The notes: generated by a model not told the origin, from the letters alone. DNA of 64,000 nucleotides from an uncultured Acetatifactor sp. (GCA_910577665.1 CAJTOJ010000006.1:65838-129837), one strand, 5' to 3'; shown: positions 54,226 to 63,683, counted from the stretch's first letter. Made by a program: numbers and translations.

Positions 54226-54379
54226 GTTCAGCCCGCGCCATTCGCAAAACCGCTCCTTCGGAGCTTTTCGCTGCTAACGCAGCTACTTTTTACTCATAAA
54301 CGGGCGCTCCGCTCATGCTTCGCAGAATATGCTCACTCATGCGAGCATGATTCGTCCATTTTGCGAAGCATGGCTGAAC
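54226..54379. repeat. Palindromic element between adhesin and regulator
   Basis: About 154 bp bounded by GTTCAGCC (54226-54233) and inverted GGCTGAAC (54372-54379). Inner inverted pairs: CATGCTTCGCA / TGCGAAGCATG; and GCTCCTTCGGAGC followed by TTTTCG. Its right edge is 3 bases from the stop of the BTAD regulator at 54382. Also called terminator-like. No ORF. The rest of 53995-54225 holds only the adhesin ribosome site and upstream DNA. Confidence 0.6.
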
Positions 54380-54381
54380 TT

Positions 54382-55617
54382 TTAGGCAAAAAATACATCC
54401 TTGAACTCCAGTTCCTCCACTGGCTGCCCTACATCAATCACGGAAGTGGCATAGAATTTCACACATTCCCGCCAGGATTTATGGCCTGCGGCAAATGTCT
54501 TCAAGATCCGCTCCCGGATCAGCCCGCAGCCACCCCCCTGGGTACCAAAGAGCAACAGCACAAACTGCGTGGGGCTGTACATGCTGTACACATCGCCACT
54601 CCTCAGGGATTTCCCAATGGACTCCCTAAGGACAGGCGTCATAGCCTTGATACGGTCCCTGTCCTCCAGATGATTCCCCTTGGCATCTGTCAAGGTACAT
54701 ACCATCATATACACAGACTCCCCGTGACGTTCTACCACCCGCCTCATCATCCTGTAACCATCTATAAAACTGGGGAAACCACAGAAATAGGCTCCTGCCT
54801 TCCTGGGTTCCTTCTCCTGCAGGATACTGGTAATGCTGGTAGCTGCCTGGGCACTGGTGTAAATCTTGCTGCCCATATCCCGCAGCCGGTCCAGCATACG
54901 GTCAGAGGGCGGCAGACCCATCTCCTCAAAATACATCCTGGTAGTAGCCTCATAGACTTCCATGGCTTCCTTGAAACGGTTCATGGCCATAAGACAGTCT
55001 ATCTTCACCGCCTGCCATTCCTCGAAAGGGTACATGCCAATGGCATCATTGCACAGCTCCAGAAGCTCCAGGTAGCGCTTCCGGGCCTTCAGTTCCTTCT
55101 CCGCCTCCCCCAGGGCCTTAAAATACTGCTCTCTATAGCGGGTACTCTCCATCATCACCCACTCTTCCCCGGAAAGGTTGGCGAGAAATTCTCCTTTGTA
55201 GCTGCGGCAGGCCTCACAAAACAAATCCATGCGCTTTCCCGGATCTGTGGCCGCTTCCGCCTGTAGAAACAGATCTTCGAACACCTCCACATCTGTCTCC
55301 ACTTCCATAGGGGAAGTCCAGTAGTAGGTGCCGCCCCTGTTCTCAATGTAATTCCAGTCCGGCAGTCCGGCTTCTACCAGCTTCTTCCTAAGCTGGTAGG
55401 TAATAACCTTCAGGTTGTTGGAAGGATTCTCCACGTTGCCCTGTCCGTACAGGGCATGCAAAAGCTTCTCCCTGGTGATTCCTTCTTTCCTATAATAAAG
55501 TAATAGCTGTAGCAGCTGCATGCTCTTCTTCGTGGTGTTTTTTTCCGGGGTCACGTCTCCGTTCTGGTAGCGCAACGAAAAAACCCCAAACATATACACG
55601 TACAAAGTACCCTTCAT
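54382..55617 (-). CDS. BTAD/SARP-type transcriptional regulator
   Basis: 411 residues. N-terminal winged-helix (LLQLLLYYRKEGITREKLLH; NNLKVITYQLRKKLVE) of OmpR-like type, followed by a bacterial transcriptional activation domain of helical repeats (VETDVEVFEDLFLQAEAATD; EFLANLSGEEWVMMESTRYR). This is the SARP/AfsR pattern. The last ~150 residues (IKAMTPVLRESIGKSLRSGD) form an unnamed domain. On the same strand just upstream of the adhesin gene, so activation of the pilus operon is a fair inference. No ATPase domain. Confidence 0.8.
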   Translation of the reverse strand: MKGTLYVYMFGVFSLRYQNGDVTPEKNTTKKSMQLLQLLLYYRKEGITREKLLHALYGQGNVENPSNNLKVITYQLRKKLVEAGLPDWNYIENRGGTYYWTSPMEVETDVEVFEDLFLQAEAATDPGKRMDLFCEACRSYKGEFLANLSGEEWVMMESTRYREQYFKALGEAEKELKARKRYLELLELCNDAIGMYPFEEWQAVKIDCLMAMNRFKEAMEVYEATTRMYFEEMGLPPSDRMLDRLRDMGSKIYTSAQAATSITSILQEKEPRKAGAYFCGFPSFIDGYRMMRRVVERHGESVYMMVCTLTDAKGNHLEDRDRIKAMTPVLRESIGKSLRSGDVYSMYSPTQFVLLLFGTQGGGCGLIRERILKTFAAGHKSWRECVKFYATSVIDVGQPVEELEFKDVFFA

Positions 55618-56005
55618 CGTTCCCCCGTCCTGTCACAGTGTTACATGGCTGTACGCCTATGCATCGGCTACCTTAACATATGTTGTTGCCGCTGCCATTG
55701 CCATACTGTCGTCACAACTACAGCCTGCTGTGGCACCTGCTGTAGCTGCCTCCCCTTCTGCCATCGTTCTTCCTGGCCTCTCTGGACCTTTCATAAACGA
55801 AAATGCCTGCGGGACTTTATCTGGTAATTGCTATCTCACTTGTACGGCGCAGACTCGCTGAGAACAGATGACTCTTCAGAAATCCTTATATTTAATATAC
55901 TATAGTTATTTTGAAATTTGTTTGTATAGAGTATTTTTATTGTAATACATGCATCGGCAAAAATCAATAAAATTGAAGGGCTTACCGAGAAATTAATAAA
56001 TATTT
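55618..56005. other. Gene-poor region with one doubtful small ORF
   Basis: Between the regulator and the dehydrogenase. Bases 55657-55794 (minus) could encode a 45-residue Ala/Thr-rich peptide (MKGPERPGRTMAEGEAATAG, ATAGCSCDD, then MAMAAATTYVKVADA), GC-rich against AT-rich flanks, but without a ribosome site. The plus strand there gives a Cys-rich frame. Beyond 55880 the DNA is AT-rich with no gene. Confidence 0.3.
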
Positions 56006-56025
56006 TATATGGCATTTGCCATATA
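56006..56025. promoter_or_regulatory. 20-bp perfect palindrome upstream of the dehydrogenase
   Basis: TATATGGCATTTGCCATATA: TATATGGCA inverted around TT as TGCCATATA. It is about 170 bases upstream of the ldh promoter. Operator, or part of a stem; no matching known box. Confidence 0.4.
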
Positions 56026-56193
56026 TGGGCATAAATACATGGGGTTACGAGTGTGCCATACGGGTAAGAAATGGCATGTTATTTATTCCTTTGTGCGATC
56101 TGGCTGTGATATTTCCACTTATTCCTGTACGGGACATGCATAATCTCCCGCTATCGTGAACACAATGATTGTAGTAACACGCCATCAAATCTA

Positions 56194-56222
56194 TTGACGG
56201 AAACACCAAAAAAAGCTATAGT
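56194..56222 (+). promoter_or_regulatory. Promoter of the dehydrogenase gene
   Basis: TTGACG (56194-56199), 17-base spacer, TATAGT (56217-56222). It implies a start near 56229 and an 80-base leader. It shows that the long ORF start at 56194 is not a codon. Confidence 0.65.
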
Positions 56223-56310
56223 AATGACACAGGACCAGTATGTGCGCAAGAGGGTTGCAGACATTCCTCTGAGAGTACATAAATGCCCGCCTACGCAAGG
56301 AGGTATCCGT

Positions 56311-57300
56311 ATGAAAATCTTATTCTATGACACCAAAAGCTATGACAAAGAGTCTTTCCAGAACATGGTAAGCCAGTTCCCGGGGCTTGTCATCGAGTAT
56401 ACGAAATCCGACCTGGATCCCAGGACAGCTGCCCTGGCAGAAGGATTTGATGCCGTCTGTGCCTTCGTCAGTTCCGATGTGGGCACCCAGACCATGGATA
56501 TCCTGCATGAAAAAGGCATCCGGCTGATTCTCATGCGGTGTGCTGGTTTCAACAATGTGGATCTGGATACCGCCCAAAAATATGACATGCGCGTCATGCG
56601 TGTGCCCGGGTATTCCCCGGAAGCAGTAGCAGAACATGCCATGGCCCTGGCCCTGGCCAGTAACCGCCGCCTGTACAAAGCCTATAACAAGGTCCGGGAG
56701 AATGATTTCAGCTTAAGTGGTCTGATGGGCTTCAATTTTTACCAGAAAACCGCCGGGATTATCGGTACCGGCAAGATCGGAGCAGCCATGTGTCGCATAT
56801 GCCGGGGATTTGGCATGAAGGTCCTTGCTTATGATGTATATGAGAATGCATCCTTGAAAGATTTCGTGGAATATGTTTCCCTGGAAAAGCTGCTTTCCAA
56901 CAGTGATGTCATATCTCTTCACTGTCCTCTGATGGATTCCACCTATCATCTGATCAACCTTGATACCATCCGGCAGATGAAGGATGGTGTGATCCTGGTG
57001 AATACTTCCCGGGGCGCTCTGGTGAAAACCGATGACCTCATCGAGGGAATCCGTATGCACAAGTTCGCAGGAGTGGGCCTGGATGTGTATGAGGAAGAGA
57101 CAAACAATGTATTCGAGGACCGGTCTGACGAGATCCTGGAGCATTCCACCACGGCGAGGCTGCTGTCCTTCCCCAATGTGATGATTACCTCCCACCAGGG
57201 ATTTTTCACCCGGGAGGCGCTGGATGCCATCGCCTCCACCACATTACAAAATGCAGTGGACTTTGAGGATGGGAAAGAAAGTCCCAATGATGTGAAATAG
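56311..57300 (+). CDS. D-lactate dehydrogenase-like 2-hydroxyacid dehydrogenase
   Basis: 329 residues from MKILFYDTKSYDKES after AAGGAGG. NAD-binding core GIIGTGKIGAAMCRICRGFG, catalytic Arg in NTSRGALV, Glu in GLDVYEEET and His in SHQGFFT. It reduces pyruvate to D-lactate (or a related 2-oxoacid) with NADH in fermentation. Length and VPGYSPEAVAEHAMAL favour D-lactate dehydrogenase (ldhA); substrate not proven. A single gene, ended by a hairpin at 57370. Confidence 0.9.
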   Translation: MKILFYDTKSYDKESFQNMVSQFPGLVIEYTKSDLDPRTAALAEGFDAVCAFVSSDVGTQTMDILHEKGIRLILMRCAGFNNVDLDTAQKYDMRVMRVPGYSPEAVAEHAMALALASNRRLYKAYNKVRENDFSLSGLMGFNFYQKTAGIIGTGKIGAAMCRICRGFGMKVLAYDVYENASLKDFVEYVSLEKLLSNSDVISLHCPLMDSTYHLINLDTIRQMKDGVILVNTSRGALVKTDDLIEGIRMHKFAGVGLDVYEEETNNVFEDRSDEILEHSTTARLLSFPNVMITSHQGFFTREALDAIASTTLQNAVDFEDGKESPNDVK

Positions 57301-57369
57301 AAGAAGGACGAATAGCAGAAATCCCAGCACCCCTATCTGAAAAGCGAGAAGTGATTGGACATAAGCATT

Positions 57370-57402
57370 GGGCCAGGAACCTATAAATCTGGTTCCTGGC
57401 CC
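57370..57402 (+). terminator. Hairpin after the dehydrogenase gene
   Basis: GGGCCAGGAACC (57370-57381) pairs with GGTTCCTGGCCC (57391-57402), a 12-bp perfect stem. The T run is weak (GTGTTTA). Confidence 0.6.
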
Positions 57403-57631
57403 GTGTTTATGCTATTCGCCTTTAAACATAGCTCTGGCTGGGAGAGCAGCATTGTCTCCATGCTTTGTTTATCCACATTTCTATATTTCAAGTAATAGTT
57501 CAAATGCGACAGGTACTTCAAGAAAATATCTTCTTTCTCTTGACCCAATGGTTCTGCTTCTTCTGGCATCAATAGCTCATGTGCAGAAAAACTGTTAAAA
57601 AGCCTTCATTAGAGAAAACGACATTACTAGT
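57403..57631. other. Short gap with a doubtful small minus-strand ORF
   Basis: The minus strand holds a 63-codon frame (57381-57572; MMPEEAEPLGQEKEDIFLKY, then a hydrophilic helix) without a convincing ribosome site, overlapping the hairpin. It may be a gene remnant. No other feature is seen. Confidence 0.3.
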
Positions 57632-57943
57632 TTAATCCAGATGAAATACGGCCTGCAGGTCAGTGCTCACAGGACTGTTGTCCGGATTGGTCTCCATGAT
57701 GTCTGCCATGAAATCCCACCATTTACGGTTGATGGCAGTGTCGGCCCCCCTGGCCCACAGCTCCTCATCCTGGATCTCTATGTAGCCGAACAGGGTAAGT
57801 GTCTCCTTGTCCAGGAAAATGGTGTAATTCTTCCCGCCATGTGCATGAATCATATCCTGCATTTCGGGCCACAGCTCATTGTGGCGCTTCTCGTACTCTG
57901 CTTCCTGCCCGGGATACAGTTTCATCTTAAATCCTTTGATCAT
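57632..57943 (-). CDS. rhaM: L-rhamnose mutarotase
   Basis: 103 residues, the size of RhaM/YiiL. KLYPGQEAEYEKRHNELWPE near the start, LTLFGYIEI in the middle and NRKWWDFMADIME, with the substrate His and Trp pair. It interconverts alpha and beta anomers of L-rhamnose. Usually with rhaABD; those genes are not in the window, so this copy stands alone. Confidence 0.93.
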   Translation of the reverse strand: MIKGFKMKLYPGQEAEYEKRHNELWPEMQDMIHAHGGKNYTIFLDKETLTLFGYIEIQDEELWARGADTAINRKWWDFMADIMETNPDNSPVSTDLQAVFHLD

Positions 57944-58101
57944 CTCATACCTTCTTTCCGCACTGCTTCCTGTTCCCCCAGGTCCATAAAGTGCACCCTG
58001 CTACAGGCAGTGCTAAATTTGAAAACCCATTGTCCAGCCTGCACTGAAAAGCCCGTGCTTTCGCACTCTTTGTCTGACTTCGCCAAACGCTTTCTCGCTT
58101 G

Positions 58102-58155
58102 TAACCGCATAAGAAAACAAATAGTGTTTCGCCGCTTGTTTTTCTTATGCGGTTA
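58102..58155. terminator. Long hairpin, likely bidirectional terminator
   Basis: AACCGCATAAGAAAACAA is inverted as TTGTTTTTCTTATGCGGTT, with one bulge and a 14-base loop. It lies between rhaM and the MATE gene; the minus side follows with A/T-rich DNA. Confidence 0.55.
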
Positions 58156-58197
58156 TTATATCAATATCCCTGACAGGTTACAATAGTTTTCTGATTC

Positions 58198-59589
58198 TCA
58201 TCTCTCCCCCACAATATTGTGGATCCATATGCCCTTCTTCACCAGCACAAACCCGATCACGCATTTAATCAGATCCAGGAGCTGGCAGCACAGGTACAAA
58301 GGTGCAATGGGCAGTACCGTATACCGGCTTAATACATAGGCCACCGGTATACTGGCGCACCACAGGAAAACGCTGTCGAAAAGGAATGTGACGATGGTCT
58401 TGCCTCCGGAACGCAGGGTAAAATAGGTGGTATGCATGAAAGCCCACATGGGCATGCAAAGGGCCGCCATCCGAAGTAACACTGTAGCCAGGGCCTTAAT
58501 CTGGTCCGTGGTATTGTAGAGCATGGGGAACAGGGGTGCAAGCAGGATCATCAGCGCTCCCAGTACCAGGCAGCTCATAACAGCAAAGGCAATGAGTTTC
58601 CTGTCCGTATCTTTGGCCTCCTCCATTTTTCCTGCACCCAGAAGCTGTCCCACGATGATGGACAGGGCGCTGCCCATGGCTACAAACACCACATTGAACA
58701 GGTTGGAGATGGTGCTGGAGATATTCATGGCAGCCACCGCATCCAGCCCCCGCATGGAATAACACTGGGTCATCATGGCCGTACCCGCCGCCCAGAGGAT
58801 CTCGTTTACCAACAAGGGGGTGCCCTTTTTCACAATATTCACGGAGAGCTGGCCTGGGATGCGCCATTCCCGGTAGACTCCAATGACAAATGGCATCCTG
58901 TCCGTATGCCTGTGGGTCCAGATGACCACAATTGCCGCCTGCACGTACCGCGAAATCACAGTGGCAACGGCGGCGCCCACCACGCCCATTTCCGGGAATC
59001 CGAACTTCCCGAAGATCAGCAGGTAATTCAGCACCAGGTTCACCAGCACAGCCACCACCCCGGCAGTCATGGGCAGCTTCGTCTCCCCGCATTCCCGCAG
59101 GGTGCTGGCATAGATTTCCTCTATTACAAAGGGGAGCAGGCCGGTGAGCATCACTGCCAGGTACCGTCTGCCATGTTCCAGGGTGGCCTGCAGGGCCAGA
59201 TCATTGCCCTCCCCGTGAAGGTACAGCAATATCAGCCTGTCCCCGGAAGAGAGCAGCAACAGAATTCCCAGAACCAGGATACCTGCACATACATATAGTT
59301 TAAAGCGGATGGTGTGCTGGACTCCCTTATAATTTTTGCAGCCGTAATACTGGGCGCCGAAGATCCCCACACCGGAGATGGCGCCGAAGATGGCCAGGTT
59401 AAACACCATGAGCAGCTGGTTGACTATAGCGATGCCGGACATCTGTTCCGTACCGATCCGTCCAACCATGATATTGTCCAGAAGGCTCACGAAATTGGTG
59501 ATACCGTTCTGGATAATCATGGGTACTGCAACCCCCAGTACCATTTTGTAAAAAGCTTTGTCGCCGATTAGTTTTCTTCTGATCTCCAT
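58198..59589 (-). CDS. MATE family efflux transporter
   Basis: 463 residues from ATG 59589, after GGGAG; a GTG six bases further up is the alternative. Twelve membrane spans. Motifs MVLGVAVPMIIQNGITNFVS near the start, and repeats of MATE halves (PMTAGVVAVLVNLVLNYLLI; ELLWAAGTAM-like). It exports drugs or metabolites with Na+ or H+; the substrate cannot be told. Single gene facing left. Confidence 0.92.
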   Translation of the reverse strand: MEIRRKLIGDKAFYKMVLGVAVPMIIQNGITNFVSLLDNIMVGRIGTEQMSGIAIVNQLLMVFNLAIFGAISGVGIFGAQYYGCKNYKGVQHTIRFKLYVCAGILVLGILLLLSSGDRLILLYLHGEGNDLALQATLEHGRRYLAVMLTGLLPFVIEEIYASTLRECGETKLPMTAGVVAVLVNLVLNYLLIFGKFGFPEMGVVGAAVATVISRYVQAAIVVIWTHRHTDRMPFVIGVYREWRIPGQLSVNIVKKGTPLLVNEILWAAGTAMMTQCYSMRGLDAVAAMNISSTISNLFNVVFVAMGSALSIIVGQLLGAGKMEEAKDTDRKLIAFAVMSCLVLGALMILLAPLFPMLYNTTDQIKALATVLLRMAALCMPMWAFMHTTYFTLRSGGKTIVTFLFDSVFLWCASIPVAYVLSRYTVLPIAPLYLCCQLLDLIKCVIGFVLVKKGIWIHNIVGER

Positions 59590-59813
59590 AGACACTCCCG
59601 TTCCTTACGTCAATACAGTTTATCTGGTTCCTCTGGCTTTCTTCCTGCCAAAAAGGGCAACGTGATTTATTCTACACCGCTGCCCCTGCATTTGTCTATG
59701 TATTTTCTTGTCCACGAAACTGTATTATCGTTGCTGTTCACGGCTACGCCGTCCATGGAAACAGGATGTACACAAAATGAGCAAAGAATGAACGGAAAAT
59801 TTTCCGGCAGAAG

Positions 59814-61304
59814 TTACCTGCGCCCGCGGCCATACAGCATGGCCATATTCCGCATCCGCTGTGCCAGTTCCTGTGTAAAGTCCTCCTTCCCCATGCGCCA
59901 CTCCCAATTGTCCCCCAGGGTGGAAGGCGTGTTGATCCGTGCCTTTCCACCCAGCTCCAGGTAGTCCTGCATAGGTATCACAGCCAGGTCCGCCACAGAA
60001 GAGAGTGCCGCCCGGATGAACTCCCAGCAGACTTCTTCTACATTGTTGCACTTCCCCAGGTTCAAATATTCATCGCAGATCTCCCGGTCCTCAGGTGGCA
60101 GCTTGCTGTACCAGCCGATGCAGGTGTCATTGTCATGGGTGCCGGTATATACCACACAGTTGCGGGAGTAATTGTGGGGCAGATAGTCGCTGTCTTCCCG
60201 GGAATCGAAGGCGAACTGAAGTACCTTCATGCCGGGATACCCGGTGCGCGCCACCAGTTCCAGCACGGAAGGGGTCAGGAATCCCAGGTCTTCCGCGATC
60301 ACCCGCCGCTCCCCCAGCGTCTCCTGCATCACCTGGAAAAAGCCGTAGCCAGGGCCTGGCTCCCATTCCCCCACTATGGCAGTCTCAGCATCTGCCGGAA
60401 TGGCATAATAGGCGTCAAAAGCCCGGAAATGGTCGATCCGCACCACATCATAAAGCTGGTAGCAGGCCGCCAGCCGTCTCATCCACCACTCATAGCCGGT
60501 CTTCTTGTGGTACTCCCAGTCATAGAGAGGATTCCCCCAGAGCTGGCCCGTGGCAGAGAAGGCATCCGGAGGACACCCCGCCACAGCTGTAGGTTTCCGG
60601 TCCTTGTCAAATCGGAACAGTTCCGGCTCTGCCCAGGCATCGGAACTGTCAAAAGCCACATAGATAGGAATGTCGCCAATGATCTGGATTCCCTGGCTGT
60701 TGGCATAGGCCTTCAGCTTCTCCCACTGTACCCGGAACAGATACTGCTGGAACTGGTAGAATTCGATCTCTGCCACATATTTTCTCCGGTACGCATCCAG
60801 GGCTTCCTGTCTGCGCACCCGTATATCCTCATCCCATTTTTCCCAGGACACTCCGCCGAAGGAGGTCTTCACCGCCATATACAGGGCGTAGTCCTCCAGC
60901 CAGTAGTAATTCTCCTCCACAAAACGCTGGAATGCGGGATCCTGGCCAATGTGACTGTTCTGCCATGCTTCCTTTAGCAACAGGAAACGGCTCTCATAGA
61001 TCTTCCCATAGTCTACGTAGCCCGGATCACTGCCAAAATCATATGCTTCACACTGCTTGCCGGTGATCCACCCTCTCTCCACCAGATCTTCCGGGTCGAT
61101 GAAATAGGGATTCCCCGCGAAGGTAGAGAAGGACTGGTAAGGGGAGTCCCCATAACTGGTAGGTCCCAGAGGCAGGATCTGCCAGTAGGACTGTCCTGCC
61201 TCCTTCAGACGATCTACAAATTCATACGCTTCTTTTGAAAAACAGCCGATCCCATAGGCTGACGGCAGGCTGGCCACCGGCAGCAACACACCACTCTCCC
61301 GCAT
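59814..61304 (-). CDS. malQ: 4-alpha-glucanotransferase (amylomaltase)
   Basis: 496 residues. GH77: start RESGVLLPVASLPSAYGIG, GDIPIYVAFDSSDAWAEPEL, catalytic Asp in VVRIDHFRAF, Glu in VIAEDLGF and Asp in YTGTHDNDT. It transfers glucan segments between maltodextrins in the cytoplasm. It is 23 bases downstream of glgP, an operon for storage or dietary glucan use. Ends in a Arg-rich tail. Confidence 0.96.
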   Translation of the reverse strand: MRESGVLLPVASLPSAYGIGCFSKEAYEFVDRLKEAGQSYWQILPLGPTSYGDSPYQSFSTFAGNPYFIDPEDLVERGWITGKQCEAYDFGSDPGYVDYGKIYESRFLLLKEAWQNSHIGQDPAFQRFVEENYYWLEDYALYMAVKTSFGGVSWEKWDEDIRVRRQEALDAYRRKYVAEIEFYQFQQYLFRVQWEKLKAYANSQGIQIIGDIPIYVAFDSSDAWAEPELFRFDKDRKPTAVAGCPPDAFSATGQLWGNPLYDWEYHKKTGYEWWMRRLAACYQLYDVVRIDHFRAFDAYYAIPADAETAIVGEWEPGPGYGFFQVMQETLGERRVIAEDLGFLTPSVLELVARTGYPGMKVLQFAFDSREDSDYLPHNYSRNCVVYTGTHDNDTCIGWYSKLPPEDREICDEYLNLGKCNNVEEVCWEFIRAALSSVADLAVIPMQDYLELGGKARINTPSTLGDNWEWRMGKEDFTQELAQRMRNMAMLYGRGRR

Positions 61305-61327
61305 TGTTTTTACCTCGTCTTCTTCTG

Positions 61328-63595
61328 CTATAGTTTCCAGATATCCCTGTTGTACTCTGCAATGGTCCGGTCAGAGGAGAAGAACCCGGCCCTGGCAATA
61401 TTCACCAGCATCATCCTCTTCCATTTGTCCCTGTCCTCATAATCCGCAAACATCTTGTCTTTTACCTTGATATATTCCTCCAGATCCAGCAGTGTCATGA
61501 ACCAGTCCTTGTTCAGAAGCTCCTTGTAGAGCCGCTCCAGGTTCTCCTTGTGCCCTATGGCCAGGGCTTCCTTGCTGACAATAAAGTCCACTGCCTTTTT
61601 GATCACGGGACTCTTCTTGTAGTAATCTTTTGATACATAATCCGCTTTTTTATAATGTGCAATGACCGTATCGCTCTTCTCCCCGAAGATGTAGATATTG
61701 TCGTCCCCTACCAGCTCGTGGATCTCCACATTGGCCCCATCGCTGGTGCCCAGGGTCACCGCGCCGTTTAACATGAATTTCATATTGCCGGTTCCGGAGG
61801 CTTCCTTGGAAGCCAGGGATATCTGCTCAGACACATCACAGGCCGGGATCAGCCTCTCCGCATAGCTTACGTTATAGTTCTCCACCATGACCACCTTCAT
61901 ATAAGGACTTACTTCCGGGTCATTGTTCACGATTTTACCCAGCACAAGCAGCAGGTGGATAATATCCTGGGCAATCACATAGGCCGGGGCCGCCTTGGCA
62001 CCGAAGAGGAAAGTCATGGGTCTGACAGGCTTCTTCCCACCTTTGATCTCCAGGTATTTGTGGATGATATACAGGGCATTCATCTGCTGGCGTTTGTACT
62101 CATGGAGCCGCTTTACCTGGATATCGAAAATGGAATCCGTATCCAGGGTGATGCCCTCTTTCTCTTGAATGTATGCCGCCAGCTCCTCTTTCTTCTGCTT
62201 CTTGATCCCCTCAATGGCATCCAGGACAGCCTTGTCTTCTGCCTTTTCCATCAGCTTTTCCAGCTGGCATGCATCCTTTTTATATCCATCCCCGATAAGG
62301 CTGGTGAGCAGGGCAGCCAGCTGCCGGTTGCATGCAAGGAGCCACCGGCGGAAGGTGATACCATTGGTCTTGTTGTTGAACCTGTCCGGGTACAGTTCAT
62401 AGAAATCATGAAGCTCTGTATCCTTCAAAATATCTGTATGGATGGCAGCTACGCCGTTGACGCTGTATCCATAATGGATGTCAATGTGGGCCATGTGTAC
62501 CTTTTTGTCAGAATCAATGATCTGTACCTTCGGATTTTTATACTTTTTTGCCACCCGGGCGCTGAGTTCCTTGATGATGGGTACCAGCTGGGGCACCACC
62601 CTCTCAATATAGGCAAGCGGCCACTTCTCCAGGGCTTCCGCAAGAATGGTGTGATTGGTATAGGCGCAGGTACGGCTCACCACATCCACGGCATCCTCCA
62701 TGGTAAAGCCTTCCTCCCAGGTAAGGATACGGATCAGCTCCGGGATCACCATAGTGGGATGGGTGTCATTGATCTGGACAGCCACATACTCATCCATATG
62801 GTACAGGTCACAGCCTTTTTCCTTCAATTCTTTTATGATAAGCTGGGCACCGTTGCTGACCATAAAATATTCCTGGTAGATCCGCAGCAGGTTGCCGGCC
62901 TCATCGGAATCATCCGGGTACAGGAACAGAGTCAGGTTCTTCTCAATAGCCGTCTTATCAAAATGTATGCCATCCTTCACCAGGCTCTCGTCCACTGTAG
63001 CCACATCGAACAGATGCAGCTTGTTGCAGCCGTTCTCATATCCTATGACATCAATGTCATAAAGCACAGAGGTCACTTTCCTGTCCCCGAAGCACACCTG
63101 GAAGGAAGTGCCTGTAGGGTTCAGCCAGGAATCCCCGGTGATCCAGTCATTTTTCTGCGCACTCTGGCGCATATCCTGGAATACCTGCTTAAACAGACCG
63201 TAGTGGTAGTTCAAGCCAATGCCATCACCGGGCAGACCCAGGGTAGCAATGGAGTCCAGAAAACAGGCTGCCAGACGACCCAGACCGCCATTGCCCAGGG
63301 AGGGCTCGGCTTCCACCTCCTCAATGATGCTTAAGTCCTTCCCATTCTTTGCCAGGATCCCGGCCAGTTCCTCATAGACCCCTAAGTTGATAAGGTTATT
63401 GGACAGAAGCTTGCCAATCAGGAACTCCATGGAAATATAATATACCTTTTTCTTCCCTGATATGACGGGCTTGTCAGCCATCATCTCCTTGGTCATCTGG
63501 AGTACACAGCTATATAACTGTGCATCTGTACATTCTGCAATGGTTCTGCCATATCTTTTGTCTGCCAGTTTCTCTAACTGCTGTTCCAATTTCAT
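61328..63595 (-). CDS. glgP: Glycogen/maltodextrin phosphorylase
   Basis: 755 residues from MKLEQQLEKL, after GGAGG; the longer ORF from 63625 is an alternative. GT35: GNGGLGRLAACFLDSIATLG, NDTHPTMVIPELIRIL, KRLHEYKRQQMNALY and the PLP-lysine region SKEASGTGNMKFMLNG. It releases glucose-1-phosphate from alpha-1,4-glucans. Co-directional with malQ; the intergenic palindrome and LacI-type gene upstream suggest control by sugar supply. Confidence 0.96.
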   Translation of the reverse strand: MKLEQQLEKLADKRYGRTIAECTDAQLYSCVLQMTKEMMADKPVISGKKKVYYISMEFLIGKLLSNNLINLGVYEELAGILAKNGKDLSIIEEVEAEPSLGNGGLGRLAACFLDSIATLGLPGDGIGLNYHYGLFKQVFQDMRQSAQKNDWITGDSWLNPTGTSFQVCFGDRKVTSVLYDIDVIGYENGCNKLHLFDVATVDESLVKDGIHFDKTAIEKNLTLFLYPDDSDEAGNLLRIYQEYFMVSNGAQLIIKELKEKGCDLYHMDEYVAVQINDTHPTMVIPELIRILTWEEGFTMEDAVDVVSRTCAYTNHTILAEALEKWPLAYIERVVPQLVPIIKELSARVAKKYKNPKVQIIDSDKKVHMAHIDIHYGYSVNGVAAIHTDILKDTELHDFYELYPDRFNNKTNGITFRRWLLACNRQLAALLTSLIGDGYKKDACQLEKLMEKAEDKAVLDAIEGIKKQKKEELAAYIQEKEGITLDTDSIFDIQVKRLHEYKRQQMNALYIIHKYLEIKGGKKPVRPMTFLFGAKAAPAYVIAQDIIHLLLVLGKIVNNDPEVSPYMKVVMVENYNVSYAERLIPACDVSEQISLASKEASGTGNMKFMLNGAVTLGTSDGANVEIHELVGDDNIYIFGEKSDTVIAHYKKADYVSKDYYKKSPVIKKAVDFIVSKEALAIGHKENLERLYKELLNKDWFMTLLDLEEYIKVKDKMFADYEDRDKWKRMMLVNIARAGFFSSDRTIAEYNRDIWKL

Positions 63596-63683
63596 ATCCC
63601 ATATCCTCCATTTATGGTCCCCCATGTAAGAATCTTACGGAAGATCCTCTTCCATATCCTTCCTTTTCTGTAGTACTTCCTGT

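Noticed and set aside
55645..55827. Plus-strand Cys-rich 60-aa ORF
   Set aside because: No ribosome site; antisense of another doubtful frame; composition bias explains the Cys.
56194..56310. N-terminal extension of the dehydrogenase
   Set aside because: Overlaps the promoter hexamers; the strong AAGGAGG precedes 56311, where the family start lies.
61955..63334. 459-aa plus-strand ORF in glgP
   Set aside because: Antisense shadow of a conserved enzyme; no domain.
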